A DNA stretch of 64,000 bases from contig NZ_JAUTAJ010000004.1 in NCBI RefSeq assembly GCF_030818485.1, positions 2,947,501 through 3,011,500 of the forward strand, in the 5' to 3' direction. Shown piece after piece: positions 54,307 to 64,000 of the stretch. Position numbers and translations under genes: made by a program. Below the pieces are notes generated by a model. It was not told the DNA's origin, did no database searches, and worked only from the letters and a program-made list of their open reading frames with translations. Every line of letters begins with the position of its first letter. Positions within the stretch are counted from its first letter, which is position 1. This DNA comes from Pseudoroseomonas cervicalis. GTDB taxonomy: Bacteria > Pseudomonadota > Alphaproteobacteria > Acetobacterales > Acetobacteraceae.

Positions 54307-54311
54307 GATGC

Positions 54312-54893
54312 TCAGTTCCTCTTGGCGTAGGGCGATGCGGCGTCGGCATCATCGTCCGGGGCGTCCTCGCCCCGGGCGCGTGCGGCATCCGCCGCCGTGG
54401 CGGCGATCAACTCGTCGGTCAGCACCAGCTTGGCGCGGCGGATGTCGTGCCGGGGGAGCGCGTATTCGGTGCCCTCCTCCAGCCGCAGCCGCACGCTCGC
54501 CTCGTCGGCGCCGAGGATGGTGCCGCGGAAGCGGCGCCGCCCTTCGAAGGGAATGCTCATCTCGGCGATCGCCAGATGGCCGGCGAAGCGCAGCCAGTCC
54601 TTGGTGCGGGTCAGCGGCCGGTCGATGCCGGGGGAGGAGACCTCGAGATTCCACTCCCCGCTGAACGGGTCGTCCACGTCGAGCACGGCGCCCACGGCAT
54701 GGCTGATCGATTCGCAATCGGCGACGCCGATCGGCGCGCCATCGGCGCGGTCGGCCATGACCTGGACGGTGGGGGTCTGCTTGCCATGGATCTGCACGCG
54801 CACGATCTCATAGCCCATCGCGGTCAGCGTGGGCTGGATGGCAGCAGCGATGCGGGCCTCGAGGCCCTCATTCTGTGGCAGATCGTCTTCCAA
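54312..54893 (-). CDS. rimP: Ribosome maturation factor RimP
   Basis: 193 residues; needed for 30S maturation. [44 protein letters not shown] and [18 protein letters not shown] identify it. There is no ATG or GTG before the conserved start; the only suitable initiators are TTG 54893 and TTG 54899, both lying in the U-tract of the terminator immediately upstream. The RBS is poor. An acidic ~15-residue tail ([11 protein letters not shown]) ends the protein. First gene of the nus operon. Confidence 0.9.
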   Translation of the reverse strand: MEDDLPQNEGLEARIAAAIQPTLTAMGYEIVRVQIHGKQTPTVQVMADRADGAPIGVADCESISHAVGAVLDVDDPFSGEWNLEVSSPGIDRPLTRTKDWLRFAGHLAIAEMSIPFEGRRRFRGTILGADEASVRLRLEEGTEYALPRHDIRRAKLVLTDELIAATAADAARARGEDAPDDDADAASPYAKRN

Positions 54894-54923
54894 AAACAAA
54901 AAAGGCGGCCCGTTAAGGCCACC
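54892..54923 (-). terminator. Intrinsic terminator/attenuator in the rimP-nusA leader
   Basis: On the minus strand, GGTGGCC/GGCCGCC (54923-54917/54910-54904; one G-U) with a 6-base loop is followed by TTTTTTGTTTTT. It lies ~28 bases after the predicted transcription start and overlaps the rimP start codon region, so only transcripts that pass it can encode RimP-NusA. Confidence 0.8.
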
Positions 54924-54957
54924 CCCCTGGCTATGCAGCGAAGATGTGTCTGTCCGC

Positions 54958-54986
54958 CATATAGTCCTGCCGTGTCGCCGACACAA
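54958..54986 (-). promoter_or_regulatory. Promoter of the rimP-nusA-infB operon
   Basis: Read on the minus strand: TTGTGT (54986-54981), 17-base spacer, TATATG (54963-54958). Transcription would begin near 54951, giving a ~58-base leader with the attenuator. Confidence 0.65.
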
Positions 54987-55009
54987 GGAAATGCGGCGGC
55001 GGCGCCGGC

Positions 55010-55492
55010 TCAGCCCGGCTCCAGCCGCGCCAGATGGGTGACGCGGCACAGCCCATGCGTGCGCGGCGACAGCACGGCGCCGGCCAGCTTGTTGTCATGC
55101 ACCTCGGCCAGGCCGAAGCCATGATGGCGCAGCAGCAGGAAATGCCCGGTGACGCGCACCAGATACAGCCCCGGCGCCAGCCCGTGCCGGCGCGCCAGCC
55201 CGATCAGCGTCGGGCGCGGCGTGGCCAGGGGAAGGGGGGTGGCCCGCAGGCCGGCCTCGCCCAGCGCCGCCACCACGTCGCGCCAATAGGCGGTGACGAT
55301 CTCGCCCGAGGGGTAGCGCTGCGGCGCCACCTGGCGCAGCAGGGCGCAGGCCCGGGCATAGGAGCAATGCGCCGCCAGGGCGATGGCGGCGGGGCCGCAC
55401 CAGGGCAGCGTCCCACCGCGCTCGGCCGCCAGAGCCTCCGGCCCGCGCTGGCCGGCCTCCTGGAATGTCGGGGCGGGAAAGGTTGCATCCAT
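55010..55492 (-). CDS. Small papain-fold (C39-like) protein, function unknown
   Basis: 160 residues with no signal peptide. Cys32 in [21 protein letters not shown] sits at the start of a helix; His117 in [21 protein letters not shown] and Asp133/Asn134 could complete a Cys-His-Asp triad as in C39-like cysteine peptidases or their inactive relatives. It is not next to an ABC transporter, so a bacteriocin-leader peptidase role is not supported by context. I do not recognise a named family with certainty. Confidence 0.7.
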   Translation of the reverse strand: MDATFPAPTFQEAGQRGPEALAAERGGTLPWCGPAAIALAAHCSYARACALLRQVAPQRYPSGEIVTAYWRDVVAALGEAGLRATPLPLATPRPTLIGLARRHGLAPGLYLVRVTGHFLLLRHHGFGLAEVHDNKLAGAVLSPRTHGLCRVTHLARLEPG

Positions 55493-55610
55493 GGGAGAGC
55501 ACGTTCCCGTGATCCCCGCCGCCCCGTCAAGCCGATTGTGCGCCGCCGCGAAAAGGCCGTGAAGCCTGTGACCGCGGCGCTACGGCGTCAGCGTGGCAAA
55601 CACGGGCAAG

Positions 55611-55649
55611 TCCTTACTTTTCCTGAAGAAAAAGAAGCAGAAGGACTTG
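55611..55649. repeat. Variant copy of the CTTCTTTTT dyad element
   Basis: TCCTTACTTTTCCTGAAGAAAAAGAAGCAGAAGGACTT in two joined parts matches 46614-46653 with several changes; the dyad core CTGAAGAAAAAGAAG is kept. It lies just after the trmB stop and may end its transcript. Confidence 0.7.
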
Positions 55650-55669
55650 GCCGGCCAAGCCGGCGCCGC

Positions 55670-56389
55670 TCAGCGGCGGCGCCAGATCCAGTAGCGGGGG
55701 TGCCGGCCCTCGCGCAGCGCCTTCGCCTCGTAGCGCGTGGGCGGCCAGCCCTCGGGGCGCTGCTCCTCCAGCGCGACACGCTCGAACATGTCCTGCGCGC
55801 CCATCACCTCGGCCACCCAATCCTGGTAGGTCGGGTCGTCGGTCGCGATGCGCCATTCGCCGCCCGGGCGGATCGCCCGCTGCAGAACCGGAAGAATGCT
55901 GGGATGGACGAAGCGGCGCTTGGCGTGGCGCGCCTTCGGCCAGGGGTCGGGGAACATCAGGAACAGCCGCGACAGGCTGCCCTCCGGCAGGGCGCGCAGC
56001 AGGCGGCGCGCATCCTCGGTCCACAGAAGCAGATTGGGCGGCAGCGGCGCGCTGGCCTCGCCGCCCTCCGGCACCAGCCGCGTCAGCAGGGAGCAGATGC
56101 CGTTCTCGAACACCTCGGCCGCGATCAGCCCGGCCTCGGGGTGCCGGGCGATCTGCTCCAGCGCGTGCTCGCCGCCGCCGAAGCCCACCTCCAGCCACAG
56201 CTCGCGCGGCCGCACCGGGAAGCTGCCCAGCGGGTCGGCGGGGTCGAGCGCCAGGCGCGGCAGGGTGACGTCCAGCAGGGTCTGCTGGCGCTGGCGCAGC
56301 GGATGGCCGCGGCGGCGGCCATAGAGGCGGTCGGGCACGGCGGGCGCGCCCGGCGGGATCGGGGGCGCGGTCTCAGGCGTTTGGGTCAA
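55670..56389 (-). CDS. trmB: tRNA (guanine-N7-)-methyltransferase
   Basis: A 239-residue SAM enzyme making m7G46 in tRNA variable loops. SAM motif WLEVGFGGGEHAL (~64-76), NLLLWTEDARRLL, catalytic FLMFPDPWPKARHAKRRFVHP (~143-163) and the C-terminal TRYEAKALREGR. The start appears to be TTG 56389, overlapping the preceding stop as TTGA. Confidence 0.94.
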   Translation of the reverse strand: MTQTPETAPPIPPGAPAVPDRLYGRRRGHPLRQRQQTLLDVTLPRLALDPADPLGSFPVRPRELWLEVGFGGGEHALEQIARHPEAGLIAAEVFENGICSLLTRLVPEGGEASAPLPPNLLLWTEDARRLLRALPEGSLSRLFLMFPDPWPKARHAKRRFVHPSILPVLQRAIRPGGEWRIATDDPTYQDWVAEVMGAQDMFERVALEEQRPEGWPPTRYEAKALREGRHPRYWIWRRR

Positions 56390-57078
56390 TTGATCACCAG
56401 CAATGTCTGGATGCGCTCCCAGGCCTCGGACCAGTATTCCGAGACATAGGCGCCCTTGAACTTGTAGGGCTCGGCGCGGAGGTCGATGGTGCGGAAGCGG
56501 CCCGGCGCGATGTCGGTGTTGTGCTTCGGCCGCATGTTCACCTTGCTGACCGAATTGGTCAGCAAGGCGAAGCGGAAGCGCGGCACCACGCGGAAGCGGT
56601 AATAGCGGATCTCGTCATCCGGCAGGTGCTGCAGCACGTCCTTCATCAGCAGCAGGTCGGCCTTGGGCAGCTTCGCCGGGTCCTCGGGCGCCAGGGCGAA
56701 GCGCACCTTCTCCGAGCCATAGGCCGCCTGGTTCCGCTCGATCAGATGCGGCACCACATCGATGCCAAGATAGCTGGCCGCGCCGAAATTGACGTAGCGG
56801 GAGAACTGCCAGTCGCCGCAGCCGACATCGACGATGCTGCGGATGTTGTTGCGGGCGATGAAGCGCTCCAGGAACATCCGGTAGTCGAGATTGGCCAGCG
56901 GCGCCGAGCCGGGGCCGGAGGTGCCGCCCCAGCCCGGGCCGGCATAGATCTCCTCGAAGGTCTGGCGATAGACGCTGCGGTCGATGCGCGGCGGCACCGG
57001 ATCGGCGGCGCGCGGCGCCTCGCCCGCGGGCGAATCCGGGGCGGCGGTCTCGGTCCGGCTGGGGGCGGCGTCATCCAT
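56386..57078 (-). CDS. Class I SAM-dependent methyltransferase, unknown substrate
   Basis: 230 residues. After a ~45-residue Pro/Ala-rich segment comes a Rossmann methyltransferase with motif I SIVDVGCGDWQFSRYV (~82-97), an acidic motif II LGIDVVPHLIERN and DLLLMKDVLQHLPDDEI as the post-II/IV region. The wording resembles small-molecule or glycan methyltransferases (Methyltransf_23/25). Coupled to trmB by a 4-base overlap. Substrate not predictable. Confidence 0.82.
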   Translation of the reverse strand: MDDAAPSRTETAAPDSPAGEAPRAADPVPPRIDRSVYRQTFEEIYAGPGWGGTSGPGSAPLANLDYRMFLERFIARNNIRSIVDVGCGDWQFSRYVNFGAASYLGIDVVPHLIERNQAAYGSEKVRFALAPEDPAKLPKADLLLMKDVLQHLPDDEIRYYRFRVVPRFRFALLTNSVSKVNMRPKHNTDIAPGRFRTIDLRAEPYKFKGAYVSEYWSEAWERIQTLLVIN

Positions 57079-57211
57079 GCGGTCACAGGCTCCCTCGCGG
57101 CCGGGGGCGGTCGGCCTTCGGCACGGCCCGGCGCGGGCGGAGTGTAGGACGGATCATTCCGGGTGTCGCCGCCGCGTGGCGGCATCCGCCCGCCGGAGGG
57201 GCGGGCGGGGG

Positions 57212-57240
57212 GCGGCGGGGGAGGGGGCCTCCCCCGCCGC
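57212..57240. terminator. Perfect 13-bp GC hairpin after metK
   Basis: GCGGCGGGGGAGG/CCTCCCCCGCCGC (57212-57224/57228-57240) with a GGG loop, starting 8 bases after the metK stop on the minus strand. It lacks a T-tract, so it is a likely 3'-end stabiliser or weak terminator. Confidence 0.6.
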
Positions 57241-57248
57241 GGGTCGGC

Positions 57249-58436
57249 TCAGCGACCGAAGGCGCGCTTCAGCTCGGCGGCCAGGTCGGTCTTCTCCCAG
57301 GTGAAGGTGCCCTTCTCCAGGTCCGGCGTGCGGCCGAAATGGCCATAGGCCGAGGTCGGCGCGTAGATGGCGCGGTTCAGGTGCAGGTGCTCGCGGATGC
57401 CGCGCGGGGAGAGGTTGACCATGTCGTTGACGACCTTGGCCAGCTTCACCTCGTCGATGTCGCGCCCCGTGCCGTGCAGGTCGAAATAGACCGAGAGCGG
57501 CTTGGCCACGCCGATGGCGTAGGAGACCTGGATGGTGCACTTCTCGGCCAGGCCGGCGGCGACCACGTTCTTGGCCAGGTAGCGGCAGGCATAGGCCGCC
57601 GAGCGGTCGACCTTGGTCGGGTCCTTGCCCGAGAAGGCGCCGCCGCCATGCGGCGCCGCGCCGCCATAGGTGTCGACGATGATCTTGCGCCCCGTCAGGC
57701 CGCAATCGCCATCGGGGCCGCCGATGACGAAGGTGCCGGTCGGGTTCACGTAGAACTCCTCCTCCGGCACGCTCCAGCCCTCGGGCAGGCTGCTGGTGAC
57801 GATCGGGCGGACCAGCTCGCGCACCTGCTCCTGCGTCATCCCGTCCTCATGCTGGGTCGAGACGACGACGGAGGCGACGCCGACCGGCTTGCCGTCGACA
57901 TAGCGCAGCGTCACCTGGGACTTCGCGTCCGGCAGCAGGCCGCGCACCGACTTGTCGTTGGCGCGGCGGCGCTCGGCGATGCGGCGCAGGATCAGATGGG
58001 CGTAGTAGAGCGGCGCCGGCATGAGATCGGGCGTCTCGGTGCAGGCATAGCCGAACATGATACCCTGGTCGCCGGCGCCCTCGTCCTTGTTGCCCGAGGC
58101 GTCGACGCCCTGGGCGATATGCGCGGACTGGGCATGCAGGTGGCAGGCGATGTCGGCATTCTTCCAGGAGAAGCCTTCCTGGTCATAGCCGATGTCGTGC
58201 ACCGCCATGCGCGCGAGATGCATCAGCAGCTCGGGCGTCACGCTCGCCGGGCCGCGGGTCTCGCCGGCCAGGATGATGCGGTTGGTGGTGACCAGCGTCT
58301 CGCAGGCCACGCGGGCATACGGGTCGGCTTCCAGGAAGGCGTCCAGCACCGTGTCGCTGATGCGGTCGGCAACCTTGTCGGGGTGGCCTTCGGAGACGGA
58401 CTCCGAGGTGAACAGATATTCGCCCTTGTCGCGCAT
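57249..58436 (-). CDS. metK: S-adenosylmethionine synthetase
   Basis: 395 residues. Makes SAM from methionine and [23 protein letters not shown] holds the ATP-binding His18 and Asp20; [12 protein letters not shown] is the signature hexapeptide region and [20 protein letters not shown] the phosphate loop. ATG 58436 follows AGGA/AAGG. I looked for, but could not fit, a SAM-II or SAM/SAH riboswitch in the ~160 bases upstream. Confidence 0.97.
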   Translation of the reverse strand: MRDKGEYLFTSESVSEGHPDKVADRISDTVLDAFLEADPYARVACETLVTTNRIILAGETRGPASVTPELLMHLARMAVHDIGYDQEGFSWKNADIACHLHAQSAHIAQGVDASGNKDEGAGDQGIMFGYACTETPDLMPAPLYYAHLILRRIAERRRANDKSVRGLLPDAKSQVTLRYVDGKPVGVASVVVSTQHEDGMTQEQVRELVRPIVTSSLPEGWSVPEEEFYVNPTGTFVIGGPDGDCGLTGRKIIVDTYGGAAPHGGGAFSGKDPTKVDRSAAYACRYLAKNVVAAGLAEKCTIQVSYAIGVAKPLSVYFDLHGTGRDIDEVKLAKVVNDMVNLSPRGIREHLHLNRAIYAPTSAYGHFGRTPDLEKGTFTWEKTDLAAELKRAFGR

Positions 58437-58596
58437 GGCCTTATCGTCCTCTTGTCGCGATGGCGACCGGCTCGCCCCGGCCTGGCTATCCCCCGCGGAA
58501 TCGCGGCCGGGCTGTTTCGCAAGCGCGGGGGCGGGGGTCAAGCGGCTCTGTGGCAGGGCAGCACAGCGTCATCCCGCGGTCACAGGGCGCCGTCGC

Positions 58597-59337
58597 TCAG
58601 CCCAGCCCGATGACGTGCTTCATGTCGTACAGCCCCGGCGCCTGCGCCGCCGCCCAATGCGCCGCGCGCACCGCGCCCGTCGCATAGACGCGGCGGTCGA
58701 AGCTGCGATGGGTCAGCGCGATATGCTCGCTGCCGGCGGCGAAGAGCAGCGTGTGCTCGCCCACCACCTGGCCGCCGCGCAGCGTGGCGAAGCCGATCGG
58801 GCCGGTGGCGCGCGGGCCGGTATGGCCGTCGCGGCCGCTCTCCATGCCGACCTCCTCCAGCGTCTTGCCGCGCCCGCGCGCCACCGCCCGGCCCAGCGCG
58901 ATGGCGGTGCCGGAGGGGGCGTCGACCTTCTGGCGGTGATGCATCTCGACGATCTCGGCGTCGTATTGCTCGGGCGGCAGGGCGGCGGACATGCGCTCGG
59001 CCAGCGCCAGCAGCATGGCGACGCCGGGGGAGAAATTGGCGGCATAGACCACCGGCACATGCCGCGCGGCTTCGGCCACCGCCGCCTCCTGCGCCAGCGA
59101 CAGGCCGGAGGAACCCAGGATGAAGGGCTTGCGGTGCTCGGCGGCCAGCGCCGCATGGCGCTCGGCGGTGCCGGCATGGGTGAAGTCGATCACCACGTCG
59201 CTGGCGGCGAACAGCGCCGCCGCATCGCCGGCGCGGGTGATGCCGCCGGCCAGCTCCGCGCCGGCGGCGGCCACTTCCTCGGCCAGCAGCTGGCCCATGC
59301 GGCCGGAAATGCCGGCAATGCCGATGCGGAGCGCCAT
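58597..59337 (-). CDS. dapB: 4-hydroxy-tetrahydrodipicolinate reductase
   Basis: 246 residues; the second step of the diaminopimelate branch to lysine and peptidoglycan. NAD(P) loop RIGIAGISGRMGQLLAEE (~4-20), VVIDFTHAG, YAANFSPGVAML, and the catalytic/substrate motif EMHHRQKVDAPSGTA (~150-164). ATG 59337 lies 10 bases after AGGGA; the open frame upstream runs through repeat sequence and was rejected. Confidence 0.95.
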   Translation of the reverse strand: MALRIGIAGISGRMGQLLAEEVAAAGAELAGGITRAGDAAALFAASDVVIDFTHAGTAERHAALAAEHRKPFILGSSGLSLAQEAAVAEAARHVPVVYAANFSPGVAMLLALAERMSAALPPEQYDAEIVEMHHRQKVDAPSGTAIALGRAVARGRGKTLEEVGMESGRDGHTGPRATGPIGFATLRGGQVVGEHTLLFAAGSEHIALTHRSFDRRVYATGAVRAAHWAAAQAPGLYDMKHVIGLG

Positions 59338-59392
59338 GATGCCTGTCCCTCTGAGTGCTGGCGCCATGTTCACCAGAGGAGAGAAGGCCGCA

Positions 59393-59530
59393 AGGGGCAG
59401 GGGCGCTGCCCCTGCACCCCGCCGGGGGGACAGGGTCCCCCCGGACCCCGCCATCAGTTTGGCGCCATCTGATGGCGGGGTCCGGGGTGGCCCTGCCACC
59501 CCGGCGGAGGGGGTAGGGGAGGCGGAGCCT
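59393..59530. repeat. Facing pair of GC palindromic elements between dapB and dnaJ
   Basis: Contains GGGGCAGGGGCGCTGCCCCT, the GGGGGGACAGGGTCCCCCC module also at 23243, and a 19-bp perfect inverted repeat (59439-59457/59469-59487, starting CCCCGGACCCCGCCATCAG) with an 11-base loop. The second half (59481-59510) is the inverse of the element at 4962-4985. It would isolate dapB from the dnaJ transcript. Confidence 0.85.
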
Positions 59531-59541
59531 CCCCAGCATAC

Positions 59542-60699
59542 TTACCGCCCGAGCCCGTCCCAGAACTCCTTCACCTTGGCGAAGAAGCCCTCGCTTTCCG
59601 GGCTGGATTGATGGCCGGCCTCGCCGCCCTCGCTCTCGAACTGCTCCAGCAGCTCGCGCTGGCGCGGCGAGAGGTTCTGCGGGGTCTCCACCGCCACCTG
59701 CACATACATGTCCCCCCGCGCGGCGGAGCGCAGCACGGAGAAGCCCTTGCCGCGCAGGCGGAACTGGTCGCCCGTCTGGGTGCCGGCGGGGATGGTGACG
59801 CGGGAGCGCCCGCCATCGATGGTCGGCACCTCGACCGCGCCGCCCAGCGCCGCCTGCGTCATGCGCAGCGGCACGCGGACATAGATGTTGGCGCCGTCGC
59901 GCTGGAACAGCGCATGCGGGCGGATCGAGATGTCGACATAGAGGTCGCCCGCCGGCGCGCCGCGCAGCCCGGCCTCGCCCTCGCCGGAGAGGCGGATGCG
60001 CGTGCCGTCCTCGACACCGGCCGGGATGGTGACGTTCAGCGTGCGCTCGCGCTGCACGCGGCCGGCGCCCTGGCAGACCTTGCAGGGGTTCTTGATGACG
60101 CGCCCGGTGCCGCCGCAGGTGGGGCAGGTGCGCTCGATCAGGAAGAAGCCCTGCTGGGCGCGCACCTTGCCGGCGCCGCCGCAGGTGGTGCAGGTGGATT
60201 GCGCGCTGCTCGCCTTGCCCTCGGCGCCGGTGCCGTCGCAGGCGTCGCATTGCACGCTGCTCTGCACCCGCACCGTCTTGCGGGTGCCGGCGAAGGCCTC
60301 TTCCAGGGTGATGGTAGCGTCCTGGCGCAGATCGGCGCCGCGCCCGGTGGCCCCGGCGCCGCCGCGGCGGCCGCCGAACTGGCCGAACATCTCGGCGAAG
60401 ATGTCCTCGAAGCCGCCCGCGCCGAAGGGCCCGCCGCCGCCGAAGGGGCCGGCCCCGCCACCGCCGCCGCCACCCTCGAAGGCGGCATGGCCGAAGCGGT
60501 CATAGGCGGCGCGTTTCTCGGGGTCCTTCAGCACGTCATAGGCCTCGTTCACCTCCTTGAAGGAGGCCTCGGCGGCCTTGTCACCCGGGTTGCGGTCCGG
60601 ATGGTACTTCATGGCGAGCTTGCGATAGGCCTTCTTCAGGTCCTCGTCGCTCGCGCCCCGGGCGACGCCCAGGGTCTCGTAATAGTCCTTCTTGGCCAT
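59542..60699 (-). CDS. dnaJ: Chaperone protein DnaJ
   Basis: 385 residues. J-domain with HPD in [12 protein letters not shown] (~30-41), a long Gly/Phe region ([20 protein letters not shown]), four zinc-finger repeats ([32 protein letters not shown]), then two client-binding beta domains. It delivers substrates to DnaK and stimulates its ATPase. It lies 106 bases downstream of dnaK. Confidence 0.97.
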   Translation of the reverse strand: MAKKDYYETLGVARGASDEDLKKAYRKLAMKYHPDRNPGDKAAEASFKEVNEAYDVLKDPEKRAAYDRFGHAAFEGGGGGGGAGPFGGGGPFGAGGFEDIFAEMFGQFGGRRGGAGATGRGADLRQDATITLEEAFAGTRKTVRVQSSVQCDACDGTGAEGKASSAQSTCTTCGGAGKVRAQQGFFLIERTCPTCGGTGRVIKNPCKVCQGAGRVQRERTLNVTIPAGVEDGTRIRLSGEGEAGLRGAPAGDLYVDISIRPHALFQRDGANIYVRVPLRMTQAALGGAVEVPTIDGGRSRVTIPAGTQTGDQFRLRGKGFSVLRSAARGDMYVQVAVETPQNLSPRQRELLEQFESEGGEAGHQSSPESEGFFAKVKEFWDGLGR

Positions 60700-60805
60700 G
60701 GTGCGGCCTGTCCCCCAAGCTCCGGAACGAAGGAGCGCCCGGCCCTGTCGAGGGAAGCCGGGCGCCCATGCTCAACGCGGCGTGCTCAACCGAGCGCAGA
60801 GCGCC

Positions 60806-62734
<1,929 letters not shown>

Positions 62735-62867
62735 CCGAGTTCTCCTCCTGGCGGATGGGGGCGGCCCTCATCCCGGCGCCGCGCCCATCCCCTCTCTGCT
62801 CATCAGGCGATCTGGGGATTGCCGTCCGGCCTGAAACCACGGCCGGTCGGTTCTGCCAGCGATGTAT

Positions 62868-63419
62868 TCAGCCCTGGCCCGCCGGACAAGGGCGTTGATC
62901 GGGGCTGCGCAAAAAATGTGCAGTCAGGGGCGCGGCCGGCGCCGCCAGATACCGCACCACCTTGCCGTTGCGCGGGTCGGTGGCCTCGCCGACAGGGGCG
63001 AAGCCGAGGCGGGTGTGGAAGCCCATGCTGGCCGGGTTGGGCGGGTCCAGATTGACCTCGCAGCCCAGCTCCGCGAGCCCCGCCTGCAGCGCCGCCGCGG
63101 CGAGCGCGGCGTAGAGGGCGCGGCCGGTGCCCTGGCCCTGCGCCGCCGCGTCGACCACGACACGGTCGATATAGGCGGCGCCGGGGCGGTTGGCCTGCAT
63201 CCAGCCATGGTTCGGCCCGGTCGCCGGCCCGCCGGGCTGCAGCGCGATCAGGAAGCCCAGCGGCCGCCCGCCCTGCCACAGCGCCCCGGTCCAGAGGGCG
63301 GCCTGGCAGAGCGCGGCGAAGCCGGCGGCGTCCAGCGCGTTCACCGCCTCGGCATGCAGGTTGTTCAGCGCCAGCAGCGCGGGGTGCTGCGCCGGCAGGA
63401 TCGGCCCGGGCTCAAGCAT
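62868..63419 (-). CDS. GNAT family N-acetyltransferase between grpE and dnaK
   Basis: 183 residues. The core fold has YIDRVVVDAAAQGQGTGRALYAAL (~83-106), the acetyl-CoA pyrophosphate loop Q-x-x-G-x-G, and NPASMGFHTRLGFAPVGEAT (~127-146) at the C-terminus. ALLALNNLHAEAVNALD at the N-terminus fits the subfamily whose members start PALLALNNAH. A ~25-residue unconserved tail ends it. It starts 16 bases after the grpE stop, so it is probably co-transcribed with heat-shock genes. Substrate unknown. Confidence 0.87.
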   Translation of the reverse strand: MLEPGPILPAQHPALLALNNLHAEAVNALDAAGFAALCQAALWTGALWQGGRPLGFLIALQPGGPATGPNHGWMQANRPGAAYIDRVVVDAAAQGQGTGRALYAALAAAALQAGLAELGCEVNLDPPNPASMGFHTRLGFAPVGEATDPRNGKVVRYLAAPAAPLTAHFLRSPDQRPCPAGQG

Positions 63420-63435
63420 CAGCGGATCTGGGGCA

Positions 63436-63996
63436 TCAGGCGGTTTCGGAGACGCCCTCGCCCGCCACCACCACCATGGCCGGCTTCAGCAGGCGGCCAT
63501 TCAGCGTCCAGGCCGGGGTCCAGGCCTGGATCACCGTGCCGGCGGCGACCCCCTCCGGCGGCGGCTGCTGCGCCATCGCCTGGTGCAGCTCCGGGTCGAA
63601 GGGCTTGCCGGTGGCGTCGTGCTTGGTGACGCCGTTGCGCTCCAGGATCGAGAGGAAGGCGCGCTCGACCCCCTCGAAGCCGCCGCGCAGCTTGGCCAGC
63701 AGCTCGGCCTCGCCCTCCTGGGCCGGGGGCAGGGCGTCCAGGCCGCGGCGCAGATTCTCCGCCGCCTCGACCACGTCGCGGGCGAATTTCTGCACGGCGA
63801 AGGCGCGCGCCTCCTCCACCTCGCGCTTGGTGCGGGTGCGCAGATTCTGCATCTCCGCCTCGGAGCGCAGCCAGCGATCCTTCAGCTGGGCGTTCTCCGC
63901 CTCCAGCTCGGCCAGCCGCGCCAGCGCGTCGGCCGGCTGCTCCGGGGTCGGCTGGGTCTCGGGATGGGGCGCTGTCGGGTTGCTCTGGTCGGTCAT
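63436..63996 (-). CDS. grpE: Nucleotide exchange factor GrpE
   Basis: 186 residues. An acidic/Pro N-terminal tail, a long coiled coil (~25-75: LAELEAENAQLKDRWLRSEAEMQNLRTRTKREVEEAR in pieces) and the C-terminal beta wing with DPELHQAMAQQPP and GTVIQAWTPAWTLNGRLLKPAMVVV. It releases ADP from DnaK and acts as thermosensor. The start codon lies 4 bases from the window edge, so its promoter is outside. Confidence 0.95.
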   Translation of the reverse strand: MTDQSNPTAPHPETQPTPEQPADALARLAELEAENAQLKDRWLRSEAEMQNLRTRTKREVEEARAFAVQKFARDVVEAAENLRRGLDALPPAQEGEAELLAKLRGGFEGVERAFLSILERNGVTKHDATGKPFDPELHQAMAQQPPPEGVAAGTVIQAWTPAWTLNGRLLKPAMVVVAGEGVSETA

Positions 63997-64000
63997 GTCG

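Noticed and set aside
58437..58596. SAM-II or SAM/SAH riboswitch before metK
   Set aside because: Expected in some alphaproteobacteria, but I could not fit the conserved stems or loop sequences; only generic GC-rich sequence is present.

Overview
The window is a chromosomal segment of a very GC-rich alphaproteobacterium. An Acetobacteraceae (Roseomonas-like) origin is my best inference. It rests on extreme G/C use at third codon positions, the Aap-type general amino-acid transporter, the gene order rimP-nusA-ylxR-infB-rbfA-truB-rpsO, and many small hairpin repeats between genes. No phage, IS element, CRISPR array or rRNA was seen. Most genes lie on the minus strand in tightly overlapping operons.

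Layout. 1-825: C-terminal part of acetyl-CoA synthetase. 1078-1267: a stand-alone RNA gene with its own promoter and terminator, whose transcript holds the 3' half of a tRNA (ending CCA), a 4-nt spacer, then the 5' half. It is a circularly permuted tRNA-Arg-like gene and the most unusual object in the window. 1303-4936: a LOV-domain hybrid histidine kinase, a ketopantoate-reductase-like protein and an aldose-1-epimerase-like protein. 5173-22745: a surface-polysaccharide locus. Ten minus-strand genes cover nucleotide-sugar synthesis, glycosyl transfer, a ligase/polymerase and a heparinase-Wzz fusion; a Wza/KpsD-like exporter is divergent. No Wzx flippase or Wzc kinase is visible.

22807-31114: assorted metabolism (GNAT, DUF3830, prephenate dehydratase, cytochrome c, histidinol-phosphatase-like, NfuA-like, UspA, TIGR02186-like/TauE pair, Tat-exported 5'-nucleotidase). 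31136-32978: five small genes in a row encoding Nif11-type RiPP leader peptides, four with a GG cleavage site and short amphipathic cores, with no maturation enzyme nearby. 33254-35383: a polar amino-acid ABC transporter lacking its binding protein. 35540-40440: YceI, SGNH hydrolase, NeuD-like acyltransferase, Kup potassium transporter. 40751-45380: aapJQMP, interrupted by a 40-codon ORF that copies the operon's stop/start junction. 45684-46613: ornithine-cyclodeaminase-like enzyme.

46805-54893: the nus/infB operon, driven by a recognisable promoter followed at once by an intrinsic terminator whose U-tract contains the probable TTG start of rimP. 55010-58436: C39-like small protein, trmB, a methyltransferase and metK. 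58597-63996: dapB, dnaJ, dnaK, a GNAT gene and grpE.

Intergenic gaps carry several recurring hairpin families. Two composite copies (35384-35539 and 48105-48240) differ by compensatory base-pair changes, so their RNA or DNA folding appears to be under selection.
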